This document shows, piece by piece, positions 1-8,480 of a DNA stretch of 64,000 bases. The position numbers and the translations under genes were made by a program. The DNA comes from an uncultured Bacteroidia bacterium (GTDB lineage Bacteria; Bacteroidota; Bacteroidia; Bacteroidales; F082), in contig CADBZW010000017.1 of the NCBI GenBank assembly GCA_902799345.1, forward strand, positions 20,290-84,289. Direction: 5' to 3'. Under the pieces are notes generated by a model. That model made no database searches. It saw only the letters and a program-made list of their open reading frames with translations, and was not told the DNA's origin. Each line of letters opens with the position of its first letter. Positions within the stretch are counted from its first letter, which is position 1.

Positions 1-2120
1 TCTAGGCTACCAGGGTTAAAGGCGCCTCCGTTGATTTTACGGTAGAACTTATAGCCCTCGGCATCGCTTTGGAAGATGGGATACTCAGGCGTGTCTTCGC
101 GGCTCGATTTGTTGTCGCCCTTGTCGATGAACAGACGGCCTTTCAGTCGTTCCAACGTGCCGTCGACGGGGATGATCTCTCTGTTGTCGCGCGCATAAAA
201 ACGCAGCGAATCCACCTTGGGCATCCTGATAGTGAACTCATCATAAAGGAACAAGCAGTCCTTGGTGAAAAACTCAAACATTCCAGCCAGGATACCGCCC
301 GAAAACTTGAAGTTTTTGTTCTTTTTCAACGTAATTCTGCCATTGTCGGGCACGATGACCACGTGTTTACGGTCGCTCAACGAAATGGCAGGACCCTCAT
401 AGCCATCAATTTGGCTGGTAATACCATAAACGAGCAGGTCGTTGGTACCTAAGTCAAGACGCATATTGGGCTGGCGGTTGGTAGTTACCGTATGAAGCTT
501 AATCACGTCATAGTCAATAGCTTGATTATACGAGTCGACCACGTCGAAAAAACGAGGCAAAGCCGTCACCCATTGTGTTTGGGCATCATATTCCATATAA
601 CCCTCCGCCTGCAGCTTCAACACCAAAGAGATAACCTGCTCAGTAGGATATCCGAGATACGATGTCAAGTCACCAAGATAAAAATGCACTTGACGATCCA
701 CATTGCTGAAGCCTTTCAGGAACTTCTCCACTCGTATCATCGGGTGCGTGCCGTCGAGTCCTTGCAAACGCTTGAAGTCGTCGTTACGGAAATAGTTGAC
801 CGACACCACATCACCCTCACTCCTATGGTTGACGCCTTCCATGCGTCTGAAATCCACGACGCTTTCGTCGATATCCCAATACATGGCCTCCAAAAAGATG
901 TCGACGCCGTGGTAATAATCATGGAAAGGTGCGTCGCCAAAGTCTTTTTCCGAGCGATAAACAATCAGGCGGCGGCTCTTGTTGTCGTATCTGAAGCCCA
1001 AACCATTATGGTAGATGGAGTCCAAGCTCATGCGACCCGCCACTGTGTCAGGCAGATACAAGCGCATCATTGCGCGGTCTGACACCAAAAGTTCATCCTC
1101 TGACATCGTAAAACGCCCCGACTCCACCTTCACCACCTCGGTGCCGTTGCGATGGAAATGGAACATGGCCTTGTTATTGACGCCACCAAACACCTCCACA
1201 AGGTTACCCATCATGCCGATGCCACCCTCAAAATCAACGTTCCTCAGGATGTTGGGAATACGATAGTCGGAGCGGTATGACTTCACGCGCGGATACATGG
1301 TCCTCTCATTCGGGGCATTCACCTGCACCTTGTCCTCAAAACGACATAATATCTGCTGGTTGAAATGGTTGCGTTCATTGAACAACACCGAGTCGATGGC
1401 GTACTCGGAACGGTTAAGGTCGATGGTGTAGAAATCGGGGAAGGTCACAAAGACACTTTCTGCCGAGATGCCAAATCGCGACCAGTCGGCGCGTCCTCCC
1501 TGGCCTCTCCAACTGTTGTCCTCCATCGAATAGACGCCTTTCGTCTGCTTGATGACCGACTCATCGTTTTGTGTGGCCAGCACCAAGGTACCATCCACGA
1601 CCAGTTCGAACTTGTCGGCTTTAGGGAATCCTATCAACGCATCACGGACCGACCACTTGGAGTTGCCCTTCGCCGACAGAACCTTGTCGACAAAGAGGTC
1701 GCGGCACGACTTCAGGTATTTGTCAATGCCGTTCATCGACTTCTGTGCCTTGGCTTCCGTAAATGTCAGCCAGTTGTTCACATCTTTATGAGTCAATCCC
1801 GCAGTTGGGACCTTTTGCAACGCAGCCACAAAATTGAACGTATTGGGATAGGCTCGCGTGCCGCCCTTGGAATGGAACAACTCGCAAAGACGCATCACCA
1901 TATTGATTTCAGCGTCCGAATAATAGCTATCCCATGCACCACGAAACGCCTTCATCATAACGGCGGCGTCATCGCGCTCCTGTTTCGATGCGGCAGTACC
2001 CAGATAAGCAGTCAACTGATCATAAAACGCATTTTTCTCAGTGGGATAAAACGCCTGGGCAAACGCCGACGACGCATCCATAAAGAGCGACAAAATTGCA
2101 ATAAGGATCCCTTTTTTCAT
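1..2120 (-). CDS. Large exported protein of unknown function, 3' end beyond the window
   Basis: An uninterrupted reading frame runs on the minus strand from ATG at 2118-2120 to the window edge, giving at least 706 residues. It opens with a Sec signal peptide (MKKGILIAILSLFMDASSAFA, probable cleavage before QAF). The rest is soluble-looking, with no further membrane segment and no catalytic motif that I recognise. Aromatic residues and alternating hydrophobic stretches suggest a beta-rich periplasmic or outer-membrane-associated protein. It lies 33 bases after prmA in the same direction. The gap holds imperfect copies of TCAATTCTCAAT, an intergenic repeat style seen elsewhere here. Plus-strand frames over this region lack a start context and look like antisense shadows. 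Function is unknown. Confidence 0.85.
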   Translation of the reverse strand, partial: MKKGILIAILSLFMDASSAFAQAFYPTEKNAFYDQLTAYLGTAASKQERDDAAVMMKAFRGAWDSYYSDAEINMVMRLCELFHSKGGTRAYPNTFNFVAALQKVPTAGLTHKDVNNWLTFTEAKAQKSMNGIDKYLKSCRDLFVDKVLSAKGNSKWSVRDALIGFPKADKFELVVDGTLVLATQNDESVIKQTKGVYSMEDNSWRGQGGRADWSRFGISAESVFVTFPDFYTIDLNRSEYAIDSVLFNERNHFNQQILCRFEDKVQVNAPNERTMYPRVKSYRSDYRIPNILRNVDFEGGIGMMGNLVEVFGGVNNKAMFHFHRNGTEVVKVESGRFTMSEDELLVSDRAMMRLYLPDTVAGRMSLDSIYHNGLGFRYDNKSRRLIVYRSEKDFGDAPFHDYYHGVDIFLEAMYWDIDESVVDFRRMEGVNHRSEGDVVSVNYFRNDDFKRLQGLDGTHPMIRVEKFLKGFSNVDRQVHFYLGDLTSYLGYPTEQVISLVLKLQAEGYMEYDAQTQWVTALPRFFDVVDSYNQAIDYDVIKLHTVTTNRQPNMRLDLGTNDLLVYGITSQIDGYEGPAISLSDRKHVVIVPDNGRITLKKNKNFKFSGGILAGMFEFFTKDCLFLYDEFTIRMPKVDSLRFYARDNREIIPVDGTLERLKGRLFIDKGDNKSSREDTPEYPIFQSDAEGYKFYRKINGGAFNPGSL

Positions 2121-2153
2121 CCGAATTCTCAATTATCAATTCTCAATTCTCAA

Positions 2154-2981
2154 TTACTTAACGAACTCAGCAGCCACCCAGTTGTTCCGACTCAGATGGC
2201 GACGATACCGCATGCCCAAGCGCTCTGCCTCTGCCTTGATGCTGTCCAAATCCTCAGTGTAGAATCCGCTGAAGAAGATGTGAGCATCGGGCTTCATGGC
2301 GGCAACATAATAATGCATGTCGCGCAAAAGGATGTTGCGGTTGATGTTGGCCAGCACCACATCGAACTGTCCTTTGATAGCCAAGGCATCGCCAAGGACG
2401 ATTTCGATGTCGGAGATGCCGTTTAGTTCGATGTTGGTGAAGGCGTTACGATAGGCCCACTCGTCGTTGTCGATGGCAACGGTGCGGGCGGCACCCAACT
2501 TTTTGGCGAGGATGGCCAACACTGCAGTGCCGCTGCCCATGTCGAGGATGTCTTTCCCTTTGAAGTCGGTCTCCAGCATCAGCTGGATGATTTGTGCCGT
2601 CGTCTCATGATTGGCCGTGCCAAACGACATTTTGGGCTCGATGACTAGGTCGAACTCGAAGCTCGGATCGGGGTCGTGGAAGGGCGCGCGCACACGGCAG
2701 CGCTCGTTGACCACCACGGGCTGGTAGGAAGCCTCCCATAGCTCATTCCAGTCCTTGTCGGGCATCTCCTCCACCTTCAGCAGATGGATGTCAAAGAAGG
2801 CGGAGTCCGACAAAAGACCTTCCACGGCGAGGTCATCGCGGCACTCTGCGGAGCAATAGGCTTTCAGGCATCGGTCCTCGTCCATGAAAGAATCGAAACC
2901 GATCTCCGCCAACATCGTGGTCAGCATGTCGTGCTGGATGTCGGACGACGGCGCGGTAAATGTGTATTCAAAGGTCTTCAT
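2154..2981 (-). CDS. prmA: Ribosomal protein L11 methyltransferase PrmA
   Basis: 275 residues. Class I SAM-dependent methyltransferase; the PrmA family trimethylates ribosomal protein L11 in the cytoplasm. The N-terminal substrate-recognition part is followed by the SAM site DMGSGTAVLAILA (about residues 146-158) and a DVVLANINRNIL motif that matches the PrmA signature N-I/L-N. The length is slightly short of proteobacterial PrmA (about 293), as is usual in Bacteroidetes. The start codon overlaps the tpiA stop (ATGA), so the two are probably translationally coupled. Confidence 0.93.
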   Translation of the reverse strand: MKTFEYTFTAPSSDIQHDMLTTMLAEIGFDSFMDEDRCLKAYCSAECRDDLAVEGLLSDSAFFDIHLLKVEEMPDKDWNELWEASYQPVVVNERCRVRAPFHDPDPSFEFDLVIEPKMSFGTANHETTAQIIQLMLETDFKGKDILDMGSGTAVLAILAKKLGAARTVAIDNDEWAYRNAFTNIELNGISDIEIVLGDALAIKGQFDVVLANINRNILLRDMHYYVAAMKPDAHIFFSGFYTEDLDSIKAEAERLGMRYRRHLSRNNWVAAEFVK

Positions 2982-3757
2982 TCTTCGCCAATATGTGAGG
3001 CCTGGTTGCAGATGGAGACGAAGTCCTCTGCCTTGAGCGAGGCGCCGCCGATGAGGCCGCCGTCGACGTCGGGCTGCGAGAACAGCTCCGTGGCGTTCTT
3101 GGCATTGCAGCTGCCGCCGTAGAGGATGCGGATATCGTCGGCCGTGGCTTCGTCATAGTGTTCCTTGATCAGAGAGCGAATGAAAGCATGCATCTCCTGC
3201 GCCTGCTCAGGCGTGGCGGTCTTACCCGTGCCGATGGCCCAAACGGGTTCATAGGCGATGATGGCATCGTAGATGGCATCGCCGTCCAAGTGGAACAGAC
3301 CTTTCTCCAGTTGTTCCTTGACGACCTCGAAATGGCGCCCTGCCTCACGCTCTTCGAGCACCTCACCGACGCAGTAGATGGGCGACATGTTGTTCTCAAT
3401 CAAGCGGTTGATCTTCTCGGCAAGGATTTCATTGGTCTCGCCAAAATATTTTCTCCTCTCGCTGTGACCGACGATGCAGTAGTCCACGTCGATGGATTTC
3501 AGCATCTTGGCCGACACTTCGCCCGTGTAGGCGCCCTTGTCGTAGGCGCTGCAGTTCTGCGCGCCCACGTTGAAGCGCTGCTCATCAAACTCATAGTCCG
3601 TCAGCATCTCAAGATAAGGGAAGGGCGGGCAGATGATGACTTCGCAGTCCAGTTCTTCTTGTTCGTCAAGGCGGTCAAGGATTTCGTCGACCAAAGTTTC
3701 GGCCTCATCGAAAGTGAGGTTCATTTTCCAGTTTCCAGCAACGATTTTGCTTCTCAT
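2978..3757 (-). CDS. tpiA: Triosephosphate isomerase
   Basis: 259 residues, normal for the family. It interconverts dihydroxyacetone phosphate and glyceraldehyde 3-phosphate in glycolysis and gluconeogenesis. The catalytic residues are visible: Lys in GNWKMN near residue 12, His in VGHSERR near residue 98 and Glu in AYEPVWAIGTG near residue 170, plus the phosphate-gripping YGGS near the C-terminus. The gene has its own -7 box just beyond the stop of the upstream esterase, and about 84 bases separate that box from the start. That leader is A+T rich, with repeated TTTAAAGATTTAA-like words. It overlaps prmA by four bases. Confidence 0.97.
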   Translation of the reverse strand: MRSKIVAGNWKMNLTFDEAETLVDEILDRLDEQEELDCEVIICPPFPYLEMLTDYEFDEQRFNVGAQNCSAYDKGAYTGEVSAKMLKSIDVDYCIVGHSERRKYFGETNEILAEKINRLIENNMSPIYCVGEVLEEREAGRHFEVVKEQLEKGLFHLDGDAIYDAIIAYEPVWAIGTGKTATPEQAQEMHAFIRSLIKEHYDEATADDIRILYGGSCNAKNATELFSQPDVDGGLIGGASLKAEDFVSICNQASHIGEE

Positions 3758-3840
3758 AATATTTATAATTTAAAGATTTAATATTCAAAGATTTAAAGAC
3801 TCAGAAATTTAAAAGCAGCTGAACAAATTCATCTAAACTA

Positions 3841-3848
3841 CAAATATA
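3841..3848 (-). promoter_or_regulatory. tpiA: Bacteroidetes -7 box for tpiA-prmA
   Basis: Minus-strand TATATTTG fits TAnnTTTG. A TTTG (minus strand of 3865-3868) lies 16 bases upstream as a -33 element and abuts the stop codon of the upstream esterase gene. Confidence 0.6.
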
Positions 3849-3868
3849 CGATTTTTTTCATTAACAAA

Positions 3869-4819
3869 TCACTTTACTCTTAATTTCTTTCCAACCCTCA
3901 ACACATCGGTTTTCTTCATCTTGTTCAACTTGCAAAGGATAGACACCGTGGTATTGTTTTCCACGGCTATCGAGTTTAGCGTCTCCCCTTTCTTGACGAT
4001 ATGATACTGCCTTTCAGTTTCATTGGGATTTCTGGCATCGATGACCTTGACCAGATTGCTTCGGGTAAGGTCGGCGAAAGCGTCTTTCAAGGTCTCAGCC
4101 GTTATCTCTACATTTCTGTCAACGCTGCGCAATGAATCGTTCAACCGATGTGAAAACAGCCATTCGTAGGTCTCTTCAAGATAGAAGACACGTGCCAAGC
4201 GTGTGTGGTTCACGCCTTTGAAACGGTCATAAATCAGCCGCGTCGTATCGCCGCAATCTGCCATAGCCTCGACCACCCTATCGGAGCAACCCACCGGCAC
4301 TGCCGTATCTGCCGTACCATGGATAATCCACAAGGGAACCTCGTTGAGGCCACACAATTCGGGCTCCGTAGCGCCACCACAAAGCGCCATCGCTGCAGCC
4401 ACGTCGTCGGGATAGGTCGCCGCAAAGTCAAGCGTCCCGTAGCCGCCCATGCTCATGCCTAACACATAGAAGCGATCCATGTCGACAGAATAGTGCTTTT
4501 TCACCCAGTCGATGACTTCCATCACCTTGGCGGGTTGCCAGGCACCCGAGGTCTGTGGAGCGACAATCACCGCATCAATCTTGCGGCCACGCGACACCGC
4601 GTCGATGCAGCCGTAGTTGCGCACCAGGTTCAGGTTATGTCCAGAGAGACTTTTGCCATGAAGGAACAGCACCAAAGGCTTCTTTTCGGAAGTGGAATAA
4701 TCATCGGGCAGATACAGCCAAAAGTCGTAGCCGTCCTTGATGAAGTCACGGCACGCCATCAACTGGGCCTTGCAAAGCAAGGGCAACAGGCAGAACAGCA
4801 AAAAGACCCATTTCTTCAT
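3869..4819 (-). CDS. Secreted alpha/beta-hydrolase (esterase/PHB depolymerase-like) with C-terminal LysM
   Basis: 316 residues from ATG at 4817-4819. I prefer this start because a classic signal peptide follows (MKKWVFLLFCLLPLLCKAQ). A GTG 15 codons upstream would bury it. The hydrolase domain (about 20-215) has LFLHGKSLSG as oxyanion loop, the nucleophile elbow GMSMGGYG, Asp in HGTADTAVPV and His in GVNHTR. The last ~50 residues (YHIVKKGETLNSIA onward) form a LysM module that should bind peptidoglycan. This suggests a periplasmic esterase anchored to the wall. It overlaps the thioesterase stop by ATGA and sits last in the DUF1599 gene run. The substrate cannot be read from sequence. Confidence 0.85.
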   Translation of the reverse strand: MKKWVFLLFCLLPLLCKAQLMACRDFIKDGYDFWLYLPDDYSTSEKKPLVLFLHGKSLSGHNLNLVRNYGCIDAVSRGRKIDAVIVAPQTSGAWQPAKVMEVIDWVKKHYSVDMDRFYVLGMSMGGYGTLDFAATYPDDVAAAMALCGGATEPELCGLNEVPLWIIHGTADTAVPVGCSDRVVEAMADCGDTTRLIYDRFKGVNHTRLARVFYLEETYEWLFSHRLNDSLRSVDRNVEITAETLKDAFADLTRSNLVKVIDARNPNETERQYHIVKKGETLNSIAVENNTTVSILCKLNKMKKTDVLRVGKKLRVK

Positions 4820-5592
4820 GCTTCGCTTTGATTCATTGGTGAAAAAGTTGCCATGCATCGGCACACTTCCGTCTCCTTACCCGTCGTCTCGGTCTTCACC
4901 AAGCGCACACAATACTCATTCTCAGAAGTTTGCTCACGATAAAAGCTCAGCTTCTCGCCTTCATGCGCTTCGGCAACGTATGCGATTTCGAAACGCTTGA
5001 GACGATGCTCACGATACCAGGCAATGTCCCACAGGTCCAGCACATGCTCAATATATTTTACCGAGTTGACGTGCCCGTTGATGTCAATGTCATTGTAGTT
5101 GACATCAATAGTCCGCACCAAGGCGGCGTTTCCCGACATCTTTACACGACCGCCTTTCTCAATCGGGCAGGGGTTGTCGTCCACGATCCAGTTGTTGATG
5201 GCACCTTGGTCGATGGAATAGATGTCGGTGGGCTGCCTTGTCTCCGTGTCGATCATCGCCCAGATGGAACGGCCATAGCCGTAGACCTTACCGTTGCCGT
5301 CCGACACGCAGAAATTACGGCTAGTGAAGAACTTCATCGCGCCCTCCACCCATGTCTCAATGGTGTAACGCTCATGTTGCGATGGCATCTCCTCCATCTC
5401 AATGGCCAGCCTCGACAGCACCCACGAACGCTTGATGGTCATCAGGTATTTCATGCCGAAGCCACGGTCGGTGGAATGAAAATCGGCGGCATTGAGCATC
5501 TGGTTGCCCAAATGTCCCAAAAACATCCGTCCTGAGAAGTCGCAATGGAACGGTTCTGCCACAAATTCGTATTTACCTATTTTGTTCATCAT
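4816..5592 (-). CDS. Acyl-ACP thioesterase (FatA/FatB-like family)
   Basis: 258 residues. It has a double hot-dog architecture typical of acyl-ACP thioesterases, which release free fatty acids from acyl-carrier protein in the cytoplasm. The N-terminal half contains MKYLMTIKRSWVLSRLAIEM and a TWVEGAMKFFTSRNF segment. The C-terminal half has the family signature DIDINGHVNSVKYIEHVLD. No signal peptide. The gene overlaps both neighbours by ATGA (permease upstream, esterase downstream), so the three are probably one transcription and translation unit. Chain-length preference is unknown. Confidence 0.88.
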   Translation of the reverse strand: MMNKIGKYEFVAEPFHCDFSGRMFLGHLGNQMLNAADFHSTDRGFGMKYLMTIKRSWVLSRLAIEMEEMPSQHERYTIETWVEGAMKFFTSRNFCVSDGNGKVYGYGRSIWAMIDTETRQPTDIYSIDQGAINNWIVDDNPCPIEKGGRVKMSGNAALVRTIDVNYNDIDINGHVNSVKYIEHVLDLWDIAWYREHRLKRFEIAYVAEAHEGEKLSFYREQTSENEYCVRLVKTETTGKETEVCRCMATFSPMNQSEA

Positions 5593-6644
5593 GAAATTCT
5601 TACACGTGGGTCAATAAACCCATAAATAATATCCACTACGATATTCACGATAATCAGCATGACCGCGATGAGCAGCACCGCACCCATGATGACCGGAAAA
5701 TCGTACTTGTCCAAGGCGTCGACCACCACCACGCCGATGCCCTTCCAGTCGAAGACGTACTCCACGAAGACGGCACCCGCCAGCAACGAGGCAAACCATC
5801 CCGAAACGGCTGTCACCACTGGGTTCAAGGCGTTGCGTAAGATGACGCGGAAAGGCTTCAAGCCCTTGGCTCGTGCCGTGCGCACATAGTCCATCGACAT
5901 GGCTTCGAGCAGCGAGGTACGCGTCAGCTCAGTCACCACGGCCAAGGGGCGCATTCCCAAGGTCAACGCAGGCAAGATGAGGTTGCGCAGACTCAAGAAC
6001 TCTCCCCTGCCGTATTCATCGACGGTGTAAAGGCTTCCAGTCATACCCAATCCTGTATAGTGTTCCAAAAGGAATCCGAAAATCCATGCCATCAGGATGG
6101 CGGCGAAGAACGAGGGCAACGACATGCCTATGGTGGTGATGAAAAGCGTCAACTTATTGAGAAACTTGGTATTGAACACTGCCGTCAGGATGCCTATGAG
6201 CAGGCCCAGCACCATGGCGATGGAAATGGATACCGCCGCCAAGAGCAAGGTATTAGGGAAGGCTTCTCCCAAAATGTCGGAGACCTTCCGCTTGCTTTGG
6301 TACGACATCCTCAGATAGGGCGCTTTCAGCACCACCGCCGTCGAGCCGATGGTGGCTATTTTGGCGTAATGGCCTATCTTATCTAGCTTTTGTGTACCTT
6401 CAGAGACATCGTAAAACGAAACCGGCACCAAGTCATTGAGGTAGTCCACATATTGTTTCCCAAGACTTTGGTTGAGGCCCAACTCTTCACGGATGGCGTT
6501 GACCGACGCTTCGTCGGCACGCTGTCCGAGCATCATCTGGGCAGGGTCACCAGGCAGGATGTTGAACAGGAAAAACACCAGCGTCGCGACACCCCAAAGC
6601 ACCGCGATACCGTATAACAACTTCCTGATGATGTAACTGCCCAT
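5589..6644 (-). CDS. ABC transporter permease, DppB/OppB type
   Basis: 351 residues. Inner-membrane permease of the peptide/nickel family. The N-terminal IRKLLYGIAVLWGVATLVFFL helix is followed by the LPGDP motif, then further membrane segments and the EAA loop (MDYVRTARAKGLKPFRVILRNAL) that contacts the ATPase. Such permeases normally act as DppB-DppC pairs with DppD/DppF ATPases, but none of these lies beside it. The only matching part in the window is the SBP_bac_5-type binding protein at 57748-59412. It starts 4 bases after the BT_3928-like gene and overlaps the thioesterase by ATGA. Confidence 0.93.
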   Translation of the reverse strand: MGSYIIRKLLYGIAVLWGVATLVFFLFNILPGDPAQMMLGQRADEASVNAIREELGLNQSLGKQYVDYLNDLVPVSFYDVSEGTQKLDKIGHYAKIATIGSTAVVLKAPYLRMSYQSKRKVSDILGEAFPNTLLLAAVSISIAMVLGLLIGILTAVFNTKFLNKLTLFITTIGMSLPSFFAAILMAWIFGFLLEHYTGLGMTGSLYTVDEYGRGEFLSLRNLILPALTLGMRPLAVVTELTRTSLLEAMSMDYVRTARAKGLKPFRVILRNALNPVVTAVSGWFASLLAGAVFVEYVFDWKGIGVVVVDALDKYDFPVIMGAVLLIAVMLIIVNIVVDIIYGFIDPRVRIS

Positions 6645-6648
6645 TACG

Positions 6649-7905
6649 TCAGAAGATCTTCAAGGCTTTTGAGAAATCGATGGCACTCCACTTGTCTTTC
6701 ACCAATCCGTTGTCGAGCCAAATCAACCCAGGATTGAAACGCACTATCGTCTTGATTTCCAACTCATCGGCATAATAGACCTCGTTAAGGAAATCGTATG
6801 TCTCACTTAACTGTTCGACGACTTCGGGCGGGTTGGCGACGGTCCAAATCACAGTGAAATCGTGTTCCTCGGCGGCATCGACGATTTCCCGCATCTTGGC
6901 CCATTCTTTTTCAGTCACCTTGGTCAGGTCGTTCGAGGTGAACATCAAGAGGTTCTCGGTGGCGAGGATGTCCTCCGTGACGTCGTTGCCGTCAACATCC
7001 AAGGCACTGAAGCCAAGGAAATTGCCACCGCCTTCCAGACGTTGGTCGACAAACTCCCACTGCGACATCCACACCGAGTCGTTCCAAGGATAATTGGGCG
7101 AGACATACTCTTGAATCTCGCCTGTGGCTTTATTCCTATAAGTCAGGTAGATCTTGCTCTCCCCTGTCTCTGTGGTCATCTGCTTGCCCACCTTCCAATT
7201 CATGAAGTCGACGACCGGCAGATGGCGGTAGTTGTAAATCTCGAAGCATAGGAACGCCAAGGCAAATACGGTTGCCAGCAGGAACTGTATCGGCTTCGAC
7301 AGGTCGTTTTTCAAACGTTTGTTGCACAAGACCAAAGGCACAAGCACCGCATCGATGACGAGGTTCTTGTAGAAGGTCTGCCAGTTGGTCATCTTGATGG
7401 CCGTACCGAAGCAGCCGCAGTCGGGCACCAGGTCATATAAGGCGTCAAACAAGGTGGTGAAGGTGAAGAACAACATCAACAGCGTGGCGCCCAGCACCGC
7501 CAAGCGCGGATAGACCTTGATAATCAAACAGATGCCAACGATAAACTCCGCCAAAATCATCAGCATAGCCAGGACTAAAGCCGCATTGTTCAGCCAAGTC
7601 ATGCCGTACACGGCAAGATAATCCAGCATCTTGTATTTCGTCCCCAAAGGATCTACGCCCTTGGTAAAGCTGCTGAAGATGAACAAGGCACCCACCAAGA
7701 GGCGGCAGATGGTCAACGCGGCATCGCTGTATCTTTTGCCAAAGACAAACGATGCCAACAAGTTAAGCAGTAAGACAAGTAAAAACCAAAGATGATAAGC
7801 CGGCAGGAAGTAAATGCCCACCGCACATGCCAAGGCGACCAAAATGCTCACCCAGGGAATAGAGTTATGTTGTTTCTTCATCGTTCTTCTTTTTGCAATG
7901 CTCAT
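6649..7905 (-). CDS. BT_3928-like family membrane protein (DoxX/MauE-like with C-terminal thioredoxin-like part)
   Basis: 418 residues. The N-terminal half has about six hydrophobic segments of the DoxX/MauE type, including FIFSSFTKGVDPLGTKYKML and a PDCGCFG cysteine motif near residue 150 as in MauE-like proteins. The C-terminal ~180 residues are extracytoplasmic and look thioredoxin-fold-like (DVTEDILATENLLMFTSNDL, then VIWTVAN). I see no CxxC there, so redox activity is doubtful. The start at 7905 overlaps the DUF1599 stop by ATGA; an in-frame ATG at 7881 (MKKQHNSIP) is also possible. Pairing with DUF1599 and tpiA is, to my knowledge, common in Bacteroidales. The exact role is unknown. Confidence 0.8.
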   Translation of the reverse strand: MSIAKRRTMKKQHNSIPWVSILVALACAVGIYFLPAYHLWFLLVLLLNLLASFVFGKRYSDAALTICRLLVGALFIFSSFTKGVDPLGTKYKMLDYLAVYGMTWLNNAALVLAMLMILAEFIVGICLIIKVYPRLAVLGATLLMLFFTFTTLFDALYDLVPDCGCFGTAIKMTNWQTFYKNLVIDAVLVPLVLCNKRLKNDLSKPIQFLLATVFALAFLCFEIYNYRHLPVVDFMNWKVGKQMTTETGESKIYLTYRNKATGEIQEYVSPNYPWNDSVWMSQWEFVDQRLEGGGNFLGFSALDVDGNDVTEDILATENLLMFTSNDLTKVTEKEWAKMREIVDAAEEHDFTVIWTVANPPEVVEQLSETYDFLNEVYYADELEIKTIVRFNPGLIWLDNGLVKDKWSAIDFSKALKIF

Positions 7906-8444
7906 TCACTCATCAAAATCAGGGCAAACACGGCATAGTTGATCATGTCATAATAGTTGGCGTCGAGACCTTCTGACACCAAGGTTTGTCCGTTATGGTC
8001 CTCGATGCTCTTGGTACGCAACACCTTACTCATTATCAGGTCGGTGATGGAACTGACCCGCATGTCGCGCCAAGCCTCGTCGTAGTCGTGGTTCTTGCGC
8101 GTCATCAACTCGTAAGCCTCGGTGGTGACCTTGTCGTACAAGGCCGTCGCCTCCTCAGCTGTCAGGTCAGGCTGGTCGACCACGCCCAGTTGCAGTTGGA
8201 TGATGCCCATGGCCGCATAGTTGACAATGCCGATGAACTCGGGCTCGATGCCTTCGTCCACAAGTTGTTCTGTTGTCGTCTGCAAAGTCCTGATTCTCTT
8301 TACCTTGATAAAAATCTGGTCCGTAATGGACGGCGTGCGCAGGATGCGCCAGGCCGGGCCATAGTCCTTCATCTTATCAACAAACATCTTGCGGCATTGC
8401 GCCAAAACGCTATGAAATTGGGCTTTTGTGTCTTTCTTTTGCAT
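7902..8444 (-). CDS. DUF1599 protein with two tandem copies of the domain
   Basis: 180 residues and no signal peptide. The chain is an internal duplication: KDYGPAWRILRTPSITDQIF (first half) aligns with HDYDEAWRDMRVSSITDLIM (second half). Each is followed by a K(V)xRx(x)xxI/L stretch and an E...GI/GL...NYA(A/V) segment. The family is widespread in Bacteroidetes and has no biochemical assignment I can vouch for. It is the first gene of the minus-strand run and shares a palindromic divergent promoter with folP. Confidence 0.85.
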   Translation of the reverse strand: MQKKDTKAQFHSVLAQCRKMFVDKMKDYGPAWRILRTPSITDQIFIKVKRIRTLQTTTEQLVDEGIEPEFIGIVNYAAMGIIQLQLGVVDQPDLTAEEATALYDKVTTEAYELMTRKNHDYDEAWRDMRVSSITDLIMSKVLRTKSIEDHNGQTLVSEGLDANYYDMINYAVFALILMSE

Positions 8445-8452
8445 GAAAAATG

Positions 8453-8468
8453 TATTTTTGCAAAAATA
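8453..8468. promoter_or_regulatory. Palindromic divergent -7 box shared by DUF1599 gene and folP
   Basis: TATTTTTGCAAAAATA is a perfect 16-bp palindrome. Read on the plus strand, 8453-8461 is a TAnnTTTGC box for folP (start 8481). Read on the minus strand, 8460-8468 is the same box for the DUF1599 gene (start 8444). The two -7 boxes overlap by two bases, so only one sigma-RNA polymerase could occupy the site at a time. Confidence 0.6.
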
Positions 8469-8480
8469 AAACTTTTTTCA

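Noticed and set aside
492-2426. Plus-strand frames across the first 2.4 kb
   Set aside because: They mirror the minus-strand exported protein and prmA. The minus frame has a signal peptide and is continuous.
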